Virus record (IMG/VR): IMGVR_UViG_3300024344_000141
Coordinates: 1-22,257 of that record
Direction: 5' to 3' (one strand)
Length of the DNA: 22,257 bases
From: a virus
Positions 1 through 6,711 of this stretch are shown in pieces. Both the position numbers and the translations under genes were made by a program. The stretch's first letter is position 1. Every line of letters starts with the position of its first letter. The notes below the pieces were generated by a model. That model did not search any database, was not told the DNA's origin, and saw only the letters and a program-made list of their open reading frames with translations.

Positions 1-2
1 TA

Positions 3-1640
3 AAAGGACCACATCTGGTTCCTACAGTAGTCGAATCATACGCTGAATATCAAGCAAAGTTTGGTGATTCTTTTAAAAGTGGAAGTCAATATTATACATA
101 TTTTACTTCAATAGCAGCTAAGAATTATCTACAGCACGCTGGTAAATTGACAGTAGTGAGAATTGCAGGTGATGGTATAACAAATGCATCGGCTAGTATT
201 ACACAATCGGTAGGCACTGGTAATTCATTTGATTTACATACTTTAGCAGATGGTGTTATAATGAATAATAGTGGTTCGATAGGTACCAATGATACATTAG
301 CATCAGCTACAAAGGATAGTATTCGATGGGAAATAGCAGGTAGAAATGATAAAAAAGGTACATTCACTTTAGTTATTAGAAATGGTAAAGATACTTCAAA
401 GAGAAAGAATCCGTTAGAAACTTGGAACGATTTGTCACTTGACCCTACCTCAAATAATTATATAGAACGAATAATAGGTAACCAGTATAATACATTAGCT
501 ACTGATGGTAGTACTACATATTTACAATCAACTGGTGAGTTTGTAAATAAGTCAAAATATGTTAGAGTTGCTAATGTAACTCAAACACCTGATTATTTAG
601 ATGAAAATGGTACTGTGACAGTTCCAGCTGATAGTGGTTCATTACCTCAGACTGGTAGTGGTTCAATTGGCGGTGCATTCCAAGGTGGTAATGATGGTGT
701 GAAAACAACAGGTCCACATAAGTTCTATGGTGACGCGTCAGCATCGGCTGAATGGCAGGGTTTTAATTTGACTTTAGGTAAAGCTACTGGTAGTGACCAA
801 TTCGTAAGTGCACTAAATCTAATAGCAAACGGTGATGAATATGATATTAATATGATATTGATGCCAGGTGTTACTAATGATATAGCTTCACATCTTGTTT
901 CAAAAGCAATCGATGTAGCAGAGGCGAGAGGTGATACTTTCTATGTAGCAGACCCAGTAGTCAAGGGAGCTAATCTATCAACTGCAGTTACAGCAGCAGA
1001 AACATACGATTCTAATTATACTGCAATGTACTGGCCGTGGGTTCAAGTAAATGAACCACAGATTGGCAGAAATGTATGGGTACCACCATCAACTATGATG
1101 GCTGGTGTTATTGCATTCAATGATAAAGTTTCTCACGAATGGTTTGCACCTGCAGGATTGAATAGAGGTGGACTTGATATGGCTATACAGGCTGAGAGAA
1201 AACTAACACATGCGAATAGAGATACTTTGTATGAATCGAGTGTTAATCCATTAGCAACTTTCCCTGGGGAAGGTGTTGTATGTTGGGGCCAAAAGACTCT
1301 ACAAAAGAAATCATCTGCGCTGGATAGAGTTAATGTACGAAGGCTATTAATTAAAGTTAAGAAGTTTATAGCAGCTTCTTCACGGTTTTTAGTATTTGAA
1401 CAGAACAATGCATCGACACGAACCAGATTCTTGAATATAGCTAATCCTTTCCTTGAAAGTGTTCAACAAAATAGCGGTTTAAGTGCATTTAAAGTGATTA
1501 TGGATGATACAAATAATACTCCTGATTTAGTTGATAGAAATGTCTTATATGGACAGATTTTCTTACAACCAACACGAACAGCTGAGTTTATTGTATTGGA
1601 CTTCACAGTAATGCCTACAGGAGCGACTTTCCCTGAATAA
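3..1640 (+). CDS. 18: Tail sheath protein, gp18-like (5' partial)
   Basis: Contractile tail sheath subunit, which stacks in rings around the tail tube and contracts on infection. The reading frame is already open at base 3, so the gene starts upstream of the window; the visible part is 545 codons plus TAA. The first residues (KGPHLVPTVVESYAEYQAKF, then the SIAAKNYLQHAGKLTVVRI region) match the N-terminal domain of phage sheath proteins. The C-terminal third carries the conserved sheath core: a W..NRGG..M-type segment near 1140-1180, then VNVRRLLIKVKKFI and a FE.N...TR-type segment, and an ending of the 'LDFTVMPTGATFPE' kind seen in T4-like sheaths. A TTG at 147 opens in frame but lies inside this conserved N-terminal region, so it is not the true start. 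A strong terminator follows 30 bases after the stop. The assignment is secure; only the N-terminus is missing. Confidence 0.95.
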   Translation, partial: KGPHLVPTVVESYAEYQAKFGDSFKSGSQYYTYFTSIAAKNYLQHAGKLTVVRIAGDGITNASASITQSVGTGNSFDLHTLADGVIMNNSGSIGTNDTLASATKDSIRWEIAGRNDKKGTFTLVIRNGKDTSKRKNPLETWNDLSLDPTSNNYIERIIGNQYNTLATDGSTTYLQSTGEFVNKSKYVRVANVTQTPDYLDENGTVTVPADSGSLPQTGSGSIGGAFQGGNDGVKTTGPHKFYGDASASAEWQGFNLTLGKATGSDQFVSALNLIANGDEYDINMILMPGVTNDIASHLVSKAIDVAEARGDTFYVADPVVKGANLSTAVTAAETYDSNYTAMYWPWVQVNEPQIGRNVWVPPSTMMAGVIAFNDKVSHEWFAPAGLNRGGLDMAIQAERKLTHANRDTLYESSVNPLATFPGEGVVCWGQKTLQKKSSALDRVNVRRLLIKVKKFIAASSRFLVFEQNNASTRTRFLNIANPFLESVQQNSGLSAFKVIMDDTNNTPDLVDRNVLYGQIFLQPTRTAEFIVLDFTVMPTGATFPE

Positions 1641-1668
1641 TTAGGAAATAAAAGTTCAATGTAGTAAT

Positions 1669-1701
1669 AAAAACCCTCTTTAGTTAGAGGGTTTTTTGTT
1701 T
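1669..1701 (+). terminator. Rho-independent terminator after the sheath gene
   Basis: AAACCCTCT (1671-1679) pairs perfectly with AGAGGGTTT (1686-1694) around a 6-base loop, with further A:T pairs possible at the base, followed by a T-rich tract. It lies 30 bases after the sheath stop and about 30 bases before the next promoter-like motif, so sheath and tube transcripts are probably uncoupled. Confidence 0.9.
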
Positions 1702-1726
1702 TTAAATAATACTTTTTTTTCAAAAC

Positions 1727-1746
1727 TTTATATTTATATATGAGTT
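1727..1746 (+). promoter_or_regulatory. Late-type promoter motif, copy 1 (tail tube)
   Basis: Contains TTATATTTATATATGAGTT, identical over 19 bases to the copy at 3429-3447. It starts 32 bases after the sheath terminator and ends about 52 bases before the tube gene ATG. The TATATATG part resembles the T4 late box TATAAATA, and there is no obvious -35 element, as in gp55-type late promoters. Function is inferred from repetition and position. Confidence 0.65.
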
Positions 1747-1798
1747 GATAGATATGTGACGGATTTAAAAGATTTAAAAGATTTATAGGAGAACTAAA

Positions 1799-2290
1799 AT
1801 GGCAGACTTCATTCAACCAGATGAACTATTTCCAACAGCGTATGAACCAAAACATAAAGCTAGGTTTATTATGTATATTGAGGGGATTCCATCTTTTGTT
1901 ATTAAGGTATCATCAAGACCTAAATTAACCTTTGCGGAACTGACGATTGACCATATAAATACAAAGAGATATGCACAAGGTAAAGCGAGTTGGGATGCTA
2001 TCTCAATTGAATTGATGGACCCGATAGTACCATCATCAGCACAAGCTGTAATGGAATGGTGTAGGCTTAGTTATGAGTCTATAACAGGAGCTCAAGGTTA
2101 CCATGAGAATTATGTTAAAGATGTTACTATTAAATTATTAGGACCAGCCGGAGATATTGTAGAACAATGGACTGGTAAAAACACATTTATAACTGAAGCT
2201 GACTTTGGTGCGTTAGATTGGTCAAGTGATGCTGACATGATGGGTGTAACTGTTGGGTTACGAGCTGATTATTGGGTATTAGAGTTTTAA
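1799..2290 (+). CDS. 19: Tail tube protein, gp19-like
   Basis: 163-aa tail tube subunit, the rigid inner tube through which DNA passes, sitting directly after the sheath gene as in T4. The sequence has the gp19-like pattern: an early HKARFIMYIEGIPSFVIK strand region, an IDHINTKRYAQGKASWD segment, and a central AVMEWCRLSYESITGAQGY motif typical of T4-like tube proteins. The length matches the family (about 160 residues). The start is supported by the ribosome-binding site AGGAGA (1787-1792), with the ATG seven bases on. It is monocistronic: promoter motif at 1727 and a strong terminator at 2323. This suits a highly expressed structural protein needed in many copies. Confidence 0.93.
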   Translation: MADFIQPDELFPTAYEPKHKARFIMYIEGIPSFVIKVSSRPKLTFAELTIDHINTKRYAQGKASWDAISIELMDPIVPSSAQAVMEWCRLSYESITGAQGYHENYVKDVTIKLLGPAGDIVEQWTGKNTFITEADFGALDWSSDADMMGVTVGLRADYWVLEF

Positions 2291-2322
2291 CAATTAAATA
2301 TTAATTATTAAGCGTCTATTTA

Positions 2323-2354
2323 AGAGTGGGAATAATTTATTCCCACTTTTTTTT
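2323..2354 (+). terminator. Rho-independent terminator after the tail tube gene
   Basis: AGTGGGAAT (2325-2333) pairs perfectly with ATTCCCACT (2339-2347) around the loop AATTT, followed by an uninterrupted run of T. It ends the tail tube transcript 8 bases before the next promoter-like motif. Confidence 0.93.
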
Positions 2355-2361
2355 ATTTCTG

Positions 2362-2380
2362 TATATTTATATATATGAAA
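2362..2380 (+). promoter_or_regulatory. Late-type promoter motif, copy 2 (gp26-like gene)
   Basis: TATATTTATATATATGAAA is the same motif as at 1727 with two extra bases (AT) in the TA run and GAAA in place of GAGT. It lies between a terminator and the gp26-like ATG, about 24 bases upstream of it. Confidence 0.6.
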
Positions 2381-2404
2381 CGGTTATTATAATAGGAGTT
2401 ACAC

Positions 2405-3205
2405 ATGACAAAACCAGCACAACCACTAAGTAAAGAATTAGAATTTCCTACTGAACTTGTTACTTTACCGAGTACAGGGTACTTTTATCCGAGCGATAAT
2501 TCACTCGCAAGTGGTAAAGTTAGAATTAAATATATGACAGCTCGTGAGGAGGATATTCTTACAAGTAAAAATCTTATCAATAAAGGTATCGTACTTGATG
2601 AATTATTAAAAGCTTTAATAATTGATAATGGTGATGGTCAACCAATTAATATGGATGACTTGTTACTTGGTGATAAAAATGCAATATTAATTTCAGCTCG
2701 TATATTAGGTTATGGGCCTGAGTATGAATTTGAGATTAACGACCCGACTACTGGTGAAAAAACCAAAGATTCTGTTGATTTGAACCAATTATCTACCAAC
2801 GAAGTTAATTTTTCTGAATACACTAAGGGTAGCAACGAGTTTATATTTGAATTACCAGTTTCCAAAAAAACACTTGGATTTAAAATACTGACTCATAAAG
2901 ACGAGAAAGAAATTGATATAGAATTGAAAAAAATGAAAAAGTTCACTAAGGCTACTGGTATTGAGCACGATATAACAACTCGTATGAAACGCGCTATAAT
3001 ATCTATTGATGGTGATTCGGAAAAAAATTCTATAAATAAGTTTGTAGATACTCAGTTTTTGGCTCAAGATTCGAGAGCATTCAGAACACATTTAAAAAAT
3101 ATTGCACCTGATGTAGATTTATCATATAATTACACAAGTCCAGATGGGACAGAGACGGAGGTACAGGTTCCTATGACCGTCAGCTTTTTTTGGCCTTCCT
3201 CCTGA
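2405..3205 (+). CDS. T4_baseplate-family protein (gp26/gp51-like), candidate tail assembly chaperone
   Basis: 266-aa protein of the T4 baseplate family that includes gp26 and the hub-assembly protein gp51. Recognisable blocks in order are VTLPSTGYFYP (about 19-29), the VRIKYMTAREEDILTS block (39-54), the DDLLLGDKNAILISARILGYG block (84-104), a DLNQL strand, a PVSKKTLGFKILTHKDEKEI block and the C-terminal VPMTVSFFWP. These are hallmark segments of the T4-like marine homologues, which usually end in a similar FFWP motif. The start has AGGAG (2395-2399) five bases before ATG. It sits between the tube and tape-measure genes, exactly where λ- and Mu-like phages encode tail assembly chaperones. Its last codons contain a U7 run overlapping an out-of-frame conserved extension (see 3185 and 3189). 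Family membership is solid; whether it acts as hub component or chaperone is inferred. Confidence 0.88.
   Translation: MTKPAQPLSKELEFPTELVTLPSTGYFYPSDNSLASGKVRIKYMTAREEDILTSKNLINKGIVLDELLKALIIDNGDGQPINMDDLLLGDKNAILISARILGYGPEYEFEINDPTTGEKTKDSVDLNQLSTNEVNFSEYTKGSNEFIFELPVSKKTLGFKILTHKDEKEIDIELKKMKKFTKATGIEHDITTRMKRAIISIDGDSEKNSINKFVDTQFLAQDSRAFRTHLKNIAPDVDLSYNYTSPDGTETEVQVPMTVSFFWPSS
3185..3191 (+). other. Putative ribosomal slippery site (U7)
   Basis: Seven T in a row (context GCTTTTTTTGGCC), read in the gp26-like frame as TTT TTT TGG, four codons before the TGA at 3203. Slipping +1 or -2 on this run leaves Phe-tRNA paired with UUU and moves translation into the frame encoding the conserved 3189-3410 extension. 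A -1 slip enters an unconserved frame instead. No strong downstream stem is visible. A homopolymer assembly error of one base is the main alternative. Confidence 0.5.
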
Positions 3206-3410
3206 AGTTAAACCTCAACTACACGAGCAAATATTCAGCCTTTGTTATTTCTCAAATGGCGGGTTTACTTTTAATGAAGTATATGGTATGCCTGTAAATT
3301 TAAGACGCTTTTATTTACAACAATTACAGAAAGTAAAGAAAGCAGAGCAAGAAGAAATGAATAAAGCTAACAAAAAACCATCACATAGTCCACCTTCGTT
3401 TAATAGATAA
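3189..3410 (+). CDS. Out-of-frame C-terminal extension of the gp26-like protein (no start codon)
   Basis: 73 codons open in the +1 frame relative to the upstream gene. The frame is open from 3177 (just after a TGA at 3174-3176) to the TAA at 3408. Its content looks like a real protein: a charged start (GLPPEVKPQLHEQIFSL), a CYFSNGGFTFNEVYGMP block, then VNLRRFYLQQLQKVKKAE and a basic Pro/Ser tail. Similar small proteins follow gp26-like genes in other T4-like marine phages, by my recollection. There is no ATG, GTG or TTG before the conserved block; the first ATG (codon MPVNLRRF) would cut the domain in half. Expression is therefore most simply explained by ribosomal frameshifting at 3185-3191, giving a roughly 335-aa fusion. 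The alternatives are a non-standard start or an assembly indel in the T run. Confidence 0.65.
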   Translation, partial: FGLPPEVKPQLHEQIFSLCYFSNGGFTFNEVYGMPVNLRRFYLQQLQKVKKAEQEEMNKANKKPSHSPPSFNR

Positions 3411-3428
3411 CTATAAATTTCAATTTTA

Positions 3429-3447
3429 TTATATTTATATATGAGTT
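3429..3447 (+). promoter_or_regulatory. Late-type promoter motif, copy 3 (76-aa gene/tape measure)
   Basis: TTATATTTATATATGAGTT, identical over 19 bases to the motif before the tail tube gene. It ends 30 bases before the ATG of the 76-aa gene and so probably drives that gene and the long tail operon behind it. Confidence 0.65.
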
Positions 3448-3477
3448 ATCCTATTCACAAATTTTCGGAGGTATATA

Positions 3478-3708
3478 ATGACTAAAAAGAATCTTATACG
3501 GGAAAGTTTAATGACTAAGTTTGTAAGTGGTATTATGGGTAATATCATTAACAGACAACGACAGAAGAACATAAAAGCATTAGAGAATGACCCTAAGCTA
3601 AAAGCGATGGAAGCGGAATTAGCTAAATCCATTGAAAAATTTAAGAAAAGTGTAGAATCCTACACCGGAGGAAGTTCTGCAGCTTTTAGAAAGAAATACG
3701 GATTGTAA
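3478..3708 (+). CDS. Small unknown protein of the tail operon
   Basis: 76-aa basic protein, not recognised. It starts with the strong ribosome-binding site GGAGG (3467-3471), with the ATG six bases on. The sequence is predicted mostly helical: residues 5-35 are basic and partly amphipathic (FVSGIMGNIINRQRQKNIKA), residues 36-62 are an acidic/basic helix (ALENDPKLKAMEAELAKSIE), and the end (SSAAFRKKYGL) looks like a short capping tail. No signal peptide or membrane segment is seen. It is the first gene after promoter copy 3 and lies 12 bases before the tape measure, the slot often used by small tail-assembly or tape-measure partner proteins. That role is only positional inference. It is a real gene on coding style, ribosome-binding site and spacing. 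Confidence 0.75.
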   Translation: MTKKNLIRESLMTKFVSGIMGNIINRQRQKNIKALENDPKLKAMEAELAKSIEKFKKSVESYTGGSSAAFRKKYGL

Positions 3709-3720
3709 TAGAGAATAAAA

Positions 3721-6702
3721 ATGCCAAAACCAAGAGACGCCTCGGGACAATTTATATCTAATGACAAAGCTGATGAAATCATTGAAGCTGAAAAACGAAT
3801 AGCTGAAGCTAAACAGAATGCACAGCAGCAAACATTCGATAAAGCTAATAAACTTGTAGATGACTATTATGCTAAGGTGGAAGCAGGTGAAAAAATAACT
3901 GATGAGCTTAAGCAACAATATTTTGACGCTATAAAAGACATTGATAAATTCCAGAAGAAATCACAAAAGGAAATAGAAGAAAAGGCGGAAGAGTATGCTG
4001 AATATAGAGTATCACAGGTAAAACAATTAGGTGTACACGAAACGGAATTATCAAGTATTGCAATTGGAGCTATTGAAGCAGCACAGTTCGCTTATAAAAA
4101 AGGTAATGATGATATGGCTAAAGGTTTTGACAAAATAACCGAACTTACTCTTGAACAAGCAGCCGCGTCAAAGCAAATTGGTTCGGAAGATTATACTAAT
4201 TTAACATATAAAACTGAAATAGCAGCTACAGATAAGGAAATTTACACAATAGAGTCAGATATTCTTAAAGCTAAAGCAGCTGGTAGAAGTGACGATATGC
4301 AGGATTTAATATCAAAAAAACAAGCTTTACAACTACAAAAAGACGGATTGGAAAAGTTAGAAGAATCAGCTGAAATAATGAACTACAAACACGATGCCAT
4401 CACTAAAGGTCTACAACCACTTAAAGATATGGAAAAAAAGTTTAATGATATATTACATACTGTTGGTGCTATAGTTTCAAATCCAATGGTATTATTAGTT
4501 ACATTAATAACAGCTGCCGCAGCACACTTCGCAGCGACGGAAAAAGCAGCAGAAGATTTTCGCCAAGGGCTTGGGTTGACTGTTAGTGAGAGTAAAGCAT
4601 TAGAAGAATCAGCTATGAATGTTACTAAAAACATGGCAGCGGTTGGACAAACTTATACGGAATCTTTAAGTGCGGCGTCAGCATTAGTAACTACGATGGG
4701 TAGTTTAAGTGCAGCTACTGCAGAAAATATTGAAATGGTTTCTAAAATGAGTAAAGTTCTTGGAGTGACTGCTGATGAATCTGCAAAGTTCCTTGAAAAT
4801 ATGTCAGCGACTGCTGGAATAACAGTTAAAGAAGCTGGTCACTTAGCGGTAGTTAGTACTGAACTGGCTAAAGCAGCGGGTGTAGCTCCTGGACAAGTAA
4901 TAAAAGATATGACTACTAATTCAGAATCATTCGCAAACTATATAAAAGATGGTGGTGAGAATTTAGCAGAAGCAGCTGTATTTGCGGCTAAGATGGGTGT
5001 AAATATAGCGTCAATGGTAAAGATGGCTGACAGTTTATTAAACATAGAACAATCATTAAATGATGAAATGGAAGCAGAAGCATTGTTAGGTAGAGACATC
5101 AATTTAGAAAAAGCTAGACAATTAGCTTTTGATGGTAAAATTGCAGAAATGGGAGCTGAAATAACTAAACAAGTTGGAACGGCAGCTGAGTGGGAATCAA
5201 TGAGAGGTCACGAGAGAGCAGCTTTAGCTAAAGCTATGGGAATGGAAGTTAGTGAGATGGGTAAGATGATTAAAAACCAAGAACTTATAGCAGACTTAGA
5301 AGCTGGAAGATTGAGTACACAAGAAGCTATAGCACAAGGATTATCATTCGATGAAGTGATGAAAGTTAATGATGTTTTAGGCCCTATTACAGAGATGAAA
5401 AATTCAATTTCAGCTATAGCTATGAATTTATTAGAAGTGTTTAAACCCGTGTTTTCAGCGATAGCACTCATAATTGAGGGTATAGCTTTTACTCTTGCTC
5501 TCATAGCTAAATGGTTAAATACTGATATTGGTAAAGGATTAACTGCTGGTGTTGTAGCTTTAACACTATGGAGGTCAAATACTCTTGGAATGGTAAAAAA
5601 CTTAACTGTTGGTGGATTAAAAGCAATTAAGAATTTCGTTACTTGGTTAATAACAGGACAAAAAGCTCAAGAAGCTACAACAAAAAGTGCAAAAGGAATG
5701 TTTAGTGTGATGAAAGATGGTATGAAATCAATTACCGGAAAAGGAAAAAGTATGTTAGGACTTGGTAAGGCAAAAGTATCAGACTCAGTAAAAACAACTG
5801 AAAGTCCAACTGAAAGTCCAACTGGAGGAATGTTTAAGAACTTCGATGCTAAAAAAGCTTTAAAAGGAGCAGCTGCGTTATTAGTGGTATCGACCGCGTT
5901 ATTCGTGTTTGCTAAGGCACTTCAAGAAATGCCACTCGATGTTGGACCATATATAGCAGCCGCAGCTGGATTAGGAATTATGGGAGCAGCATTATTTGGA
6001 ATATCAAAGTTGTCTGGTGATTTAATAGTAGGAGCTGCAGCTATGGTAATTATGGGAGCTTCATTAATCCCATTCGCGTTTGGGTTACAAATGTTGTCTG
6101 ATGTAGATTATGGACAAATAGCGTTAGTCGGAGTTACTCTGATAGCATTTACGGCCGCAGTATTTGGTTTGGGGGTTCTTATGATGACTGGTGTAGGAGC
6201 TCTTATATTCGGCGCTGGGGTAGCTGGTTTTATAGCACTTGGTGGAGCTCTTATAGTTCTCGGAGTTGGTGTCACGGCTATAGGTGGTGGTATGATGTTA
6301 TTGACTATGGGACTTCAAGGTTTAGGTGAGCATATAATACCATTAGCTACCAATGTCAGTAATATCGTATTACTTGCAGGGGCGTTTGCACTCTTCGGAA
6401 TAAGTTTAGTTTCGTTAGCAGCTGGACTAGCACTAATTGCACCAATGTTACCAGTGATATTAGCTTTAGGAGCAATTGGTGGGTTAGCTATGGGAGTTAT
6501 GAGTTTCACTACAAGTAACGAACATTCAGAAGGAGAAACATCATCGTCAACATCATCAACATCACCGAGTGAGGGAGAAAATTTAGGAGCTAAATTAGAT
6601 AGATTAATATCATTAGTAGAACAGGGTGGTGTTATTAATATGGATGGTAAAAAAGTGGGTGAAGTGTTGGGTGGTAGTATAATGAGACCGGTAGTCGGAT
6701 AG
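3721..6702 (+). CDS. Tail tape measure protein
   Basis: 993-aa protein, the longest in the window, that would set tail length and reach through the tube lumen. Residues about 12-125 are an Ala/Glu/Lys/Gln-rich coiled-coil region; 130-245 are more helical heptads; 250-271 is a hydrophobic stretch (SNPMVLLVTLITAAAAHF). Residues 280-560 are Ala/Met-rich helices, 561-600 another hydrophobic block, and 713-930 a nearly continuous series of Gly/Ala-rich membrane-like segments. Then comes a Ser/Thr linker (about 932-950) and a short C-terminal helix with an INMDGKKVGEVLGGSI motif seen at the end of many tape measures. T4 gp29 is much shorter (about 590 aa), so this tail may be longer. The start has only a weak Shine-Dalgarno (GAGAA), suggesting moderate translation, as expected for a low-copy protein. 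A 12-bp tandem repeat lies in the linker at 5797-5820. Confidence 0.88.
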   Translation: MPKPRDASGQFISNDKADEIIEAEKRIAEAKQNAQQQTFDKANKLVDDYYAKVEAGEKITDELKQQYFDAIKDIDKFQKKSQKEIEEKAEEYAEYRVSQVKQLGVHETELSSIAIGAIEAAQFAYKKGNDDMAKGFDKITELTLEQAAASKQIGSEDYTNLTYKTEIAATDKEIYTIESDILKAKAAGRSDDMQDLISKKQALQLQKDGLEKLEESAEIMNYKHDAITKGLQPLKDMEKKFNDILHTVGAIVSNPMVLLVTLITAAAAHFAATEKAAEDFRQGLGLTVSESKALEESAMNVTKNMAAVGQTYTESLSAASALVTTMGSLSAATAENIEMVSKMSKVLGVTADESAKFLENMSATAGITVKEAGHLAVVSTELAKAAGVAPGQVIKDMTTNSESFANYIKDGGENLAEAAVFAAKMGVNIASMVKMADSLLNIEQSLNDEMEAEALLGRDINLEKARQLAFDGKIAEMGAEITKQVGTAAEWESMRGHERAALAKAMGMEVSEMGKMIKNQELIADLEAGRLSTQEAIAQGLSFDEVMKVNDVLGPITEMKNSISAIAMNLLEVFKPVFSAIALIIEGIAFTLALIAKWLNTDIGKGLTAGVVALTLWRSNTLGMVKNLTVGGLKAIKNFVTWLITGQKAQEATTKSAKGMFSVMKDGMKSITGKGKSMLGLGKAKVSDSVKTTESPTESPTGGMFKNFDAKKALKGAAALLVVSTALFVFAKALQEMPLDVGPYIAAAAGLGIMGAALFGISKLSGDLIVGAAAMVIMGASLIPFAFGLQMLSDVDYGQIALVGVTLIAFTAAVFGLGVLMMTGVGALIFGAGVAGFIALGGALIVLGVGVTAIGGGMMLLTMGLQGLGEHIIPLATNVSNIVLLAGAFALFGISLVSLAAGLALIAPMLPVILALGAIGGLAMGVMSFTTSNEHSEGETSSSTSSTSPSEGENLGAKLDRLISLVEQGGVINMDGKKVGEVLGGSIMRPVVG
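5797..5820 (+). repeat. Two perfect 12-bp tandem copies inside the tape measure
   Basis: ACTGAAAGTCCA occurs twice in succession, encoding TESPTESP in a flexible linker just before the hydrophobic C-terminal region. The repeat is in frame and probably tolerated as linker length variation. Confidence 0.85.
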
Positions 6703-6711
6703 GAGATATAG

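Noticed and set aside
147-1640. TTG at 147 as the sheath start
   Set aside because: The frame is open and clearly sheath-like from base 3, so the TTG is an internal Leu codon of a gene that begins outside the window.
3185-3300. Classical -1 frameshift at the T run
   Set aside because: Position X of the X XXY YYZ pattern is C, and the -1 frame gives an unconserved hydrophobic peptide with an early stop, unlike the +1 frame.
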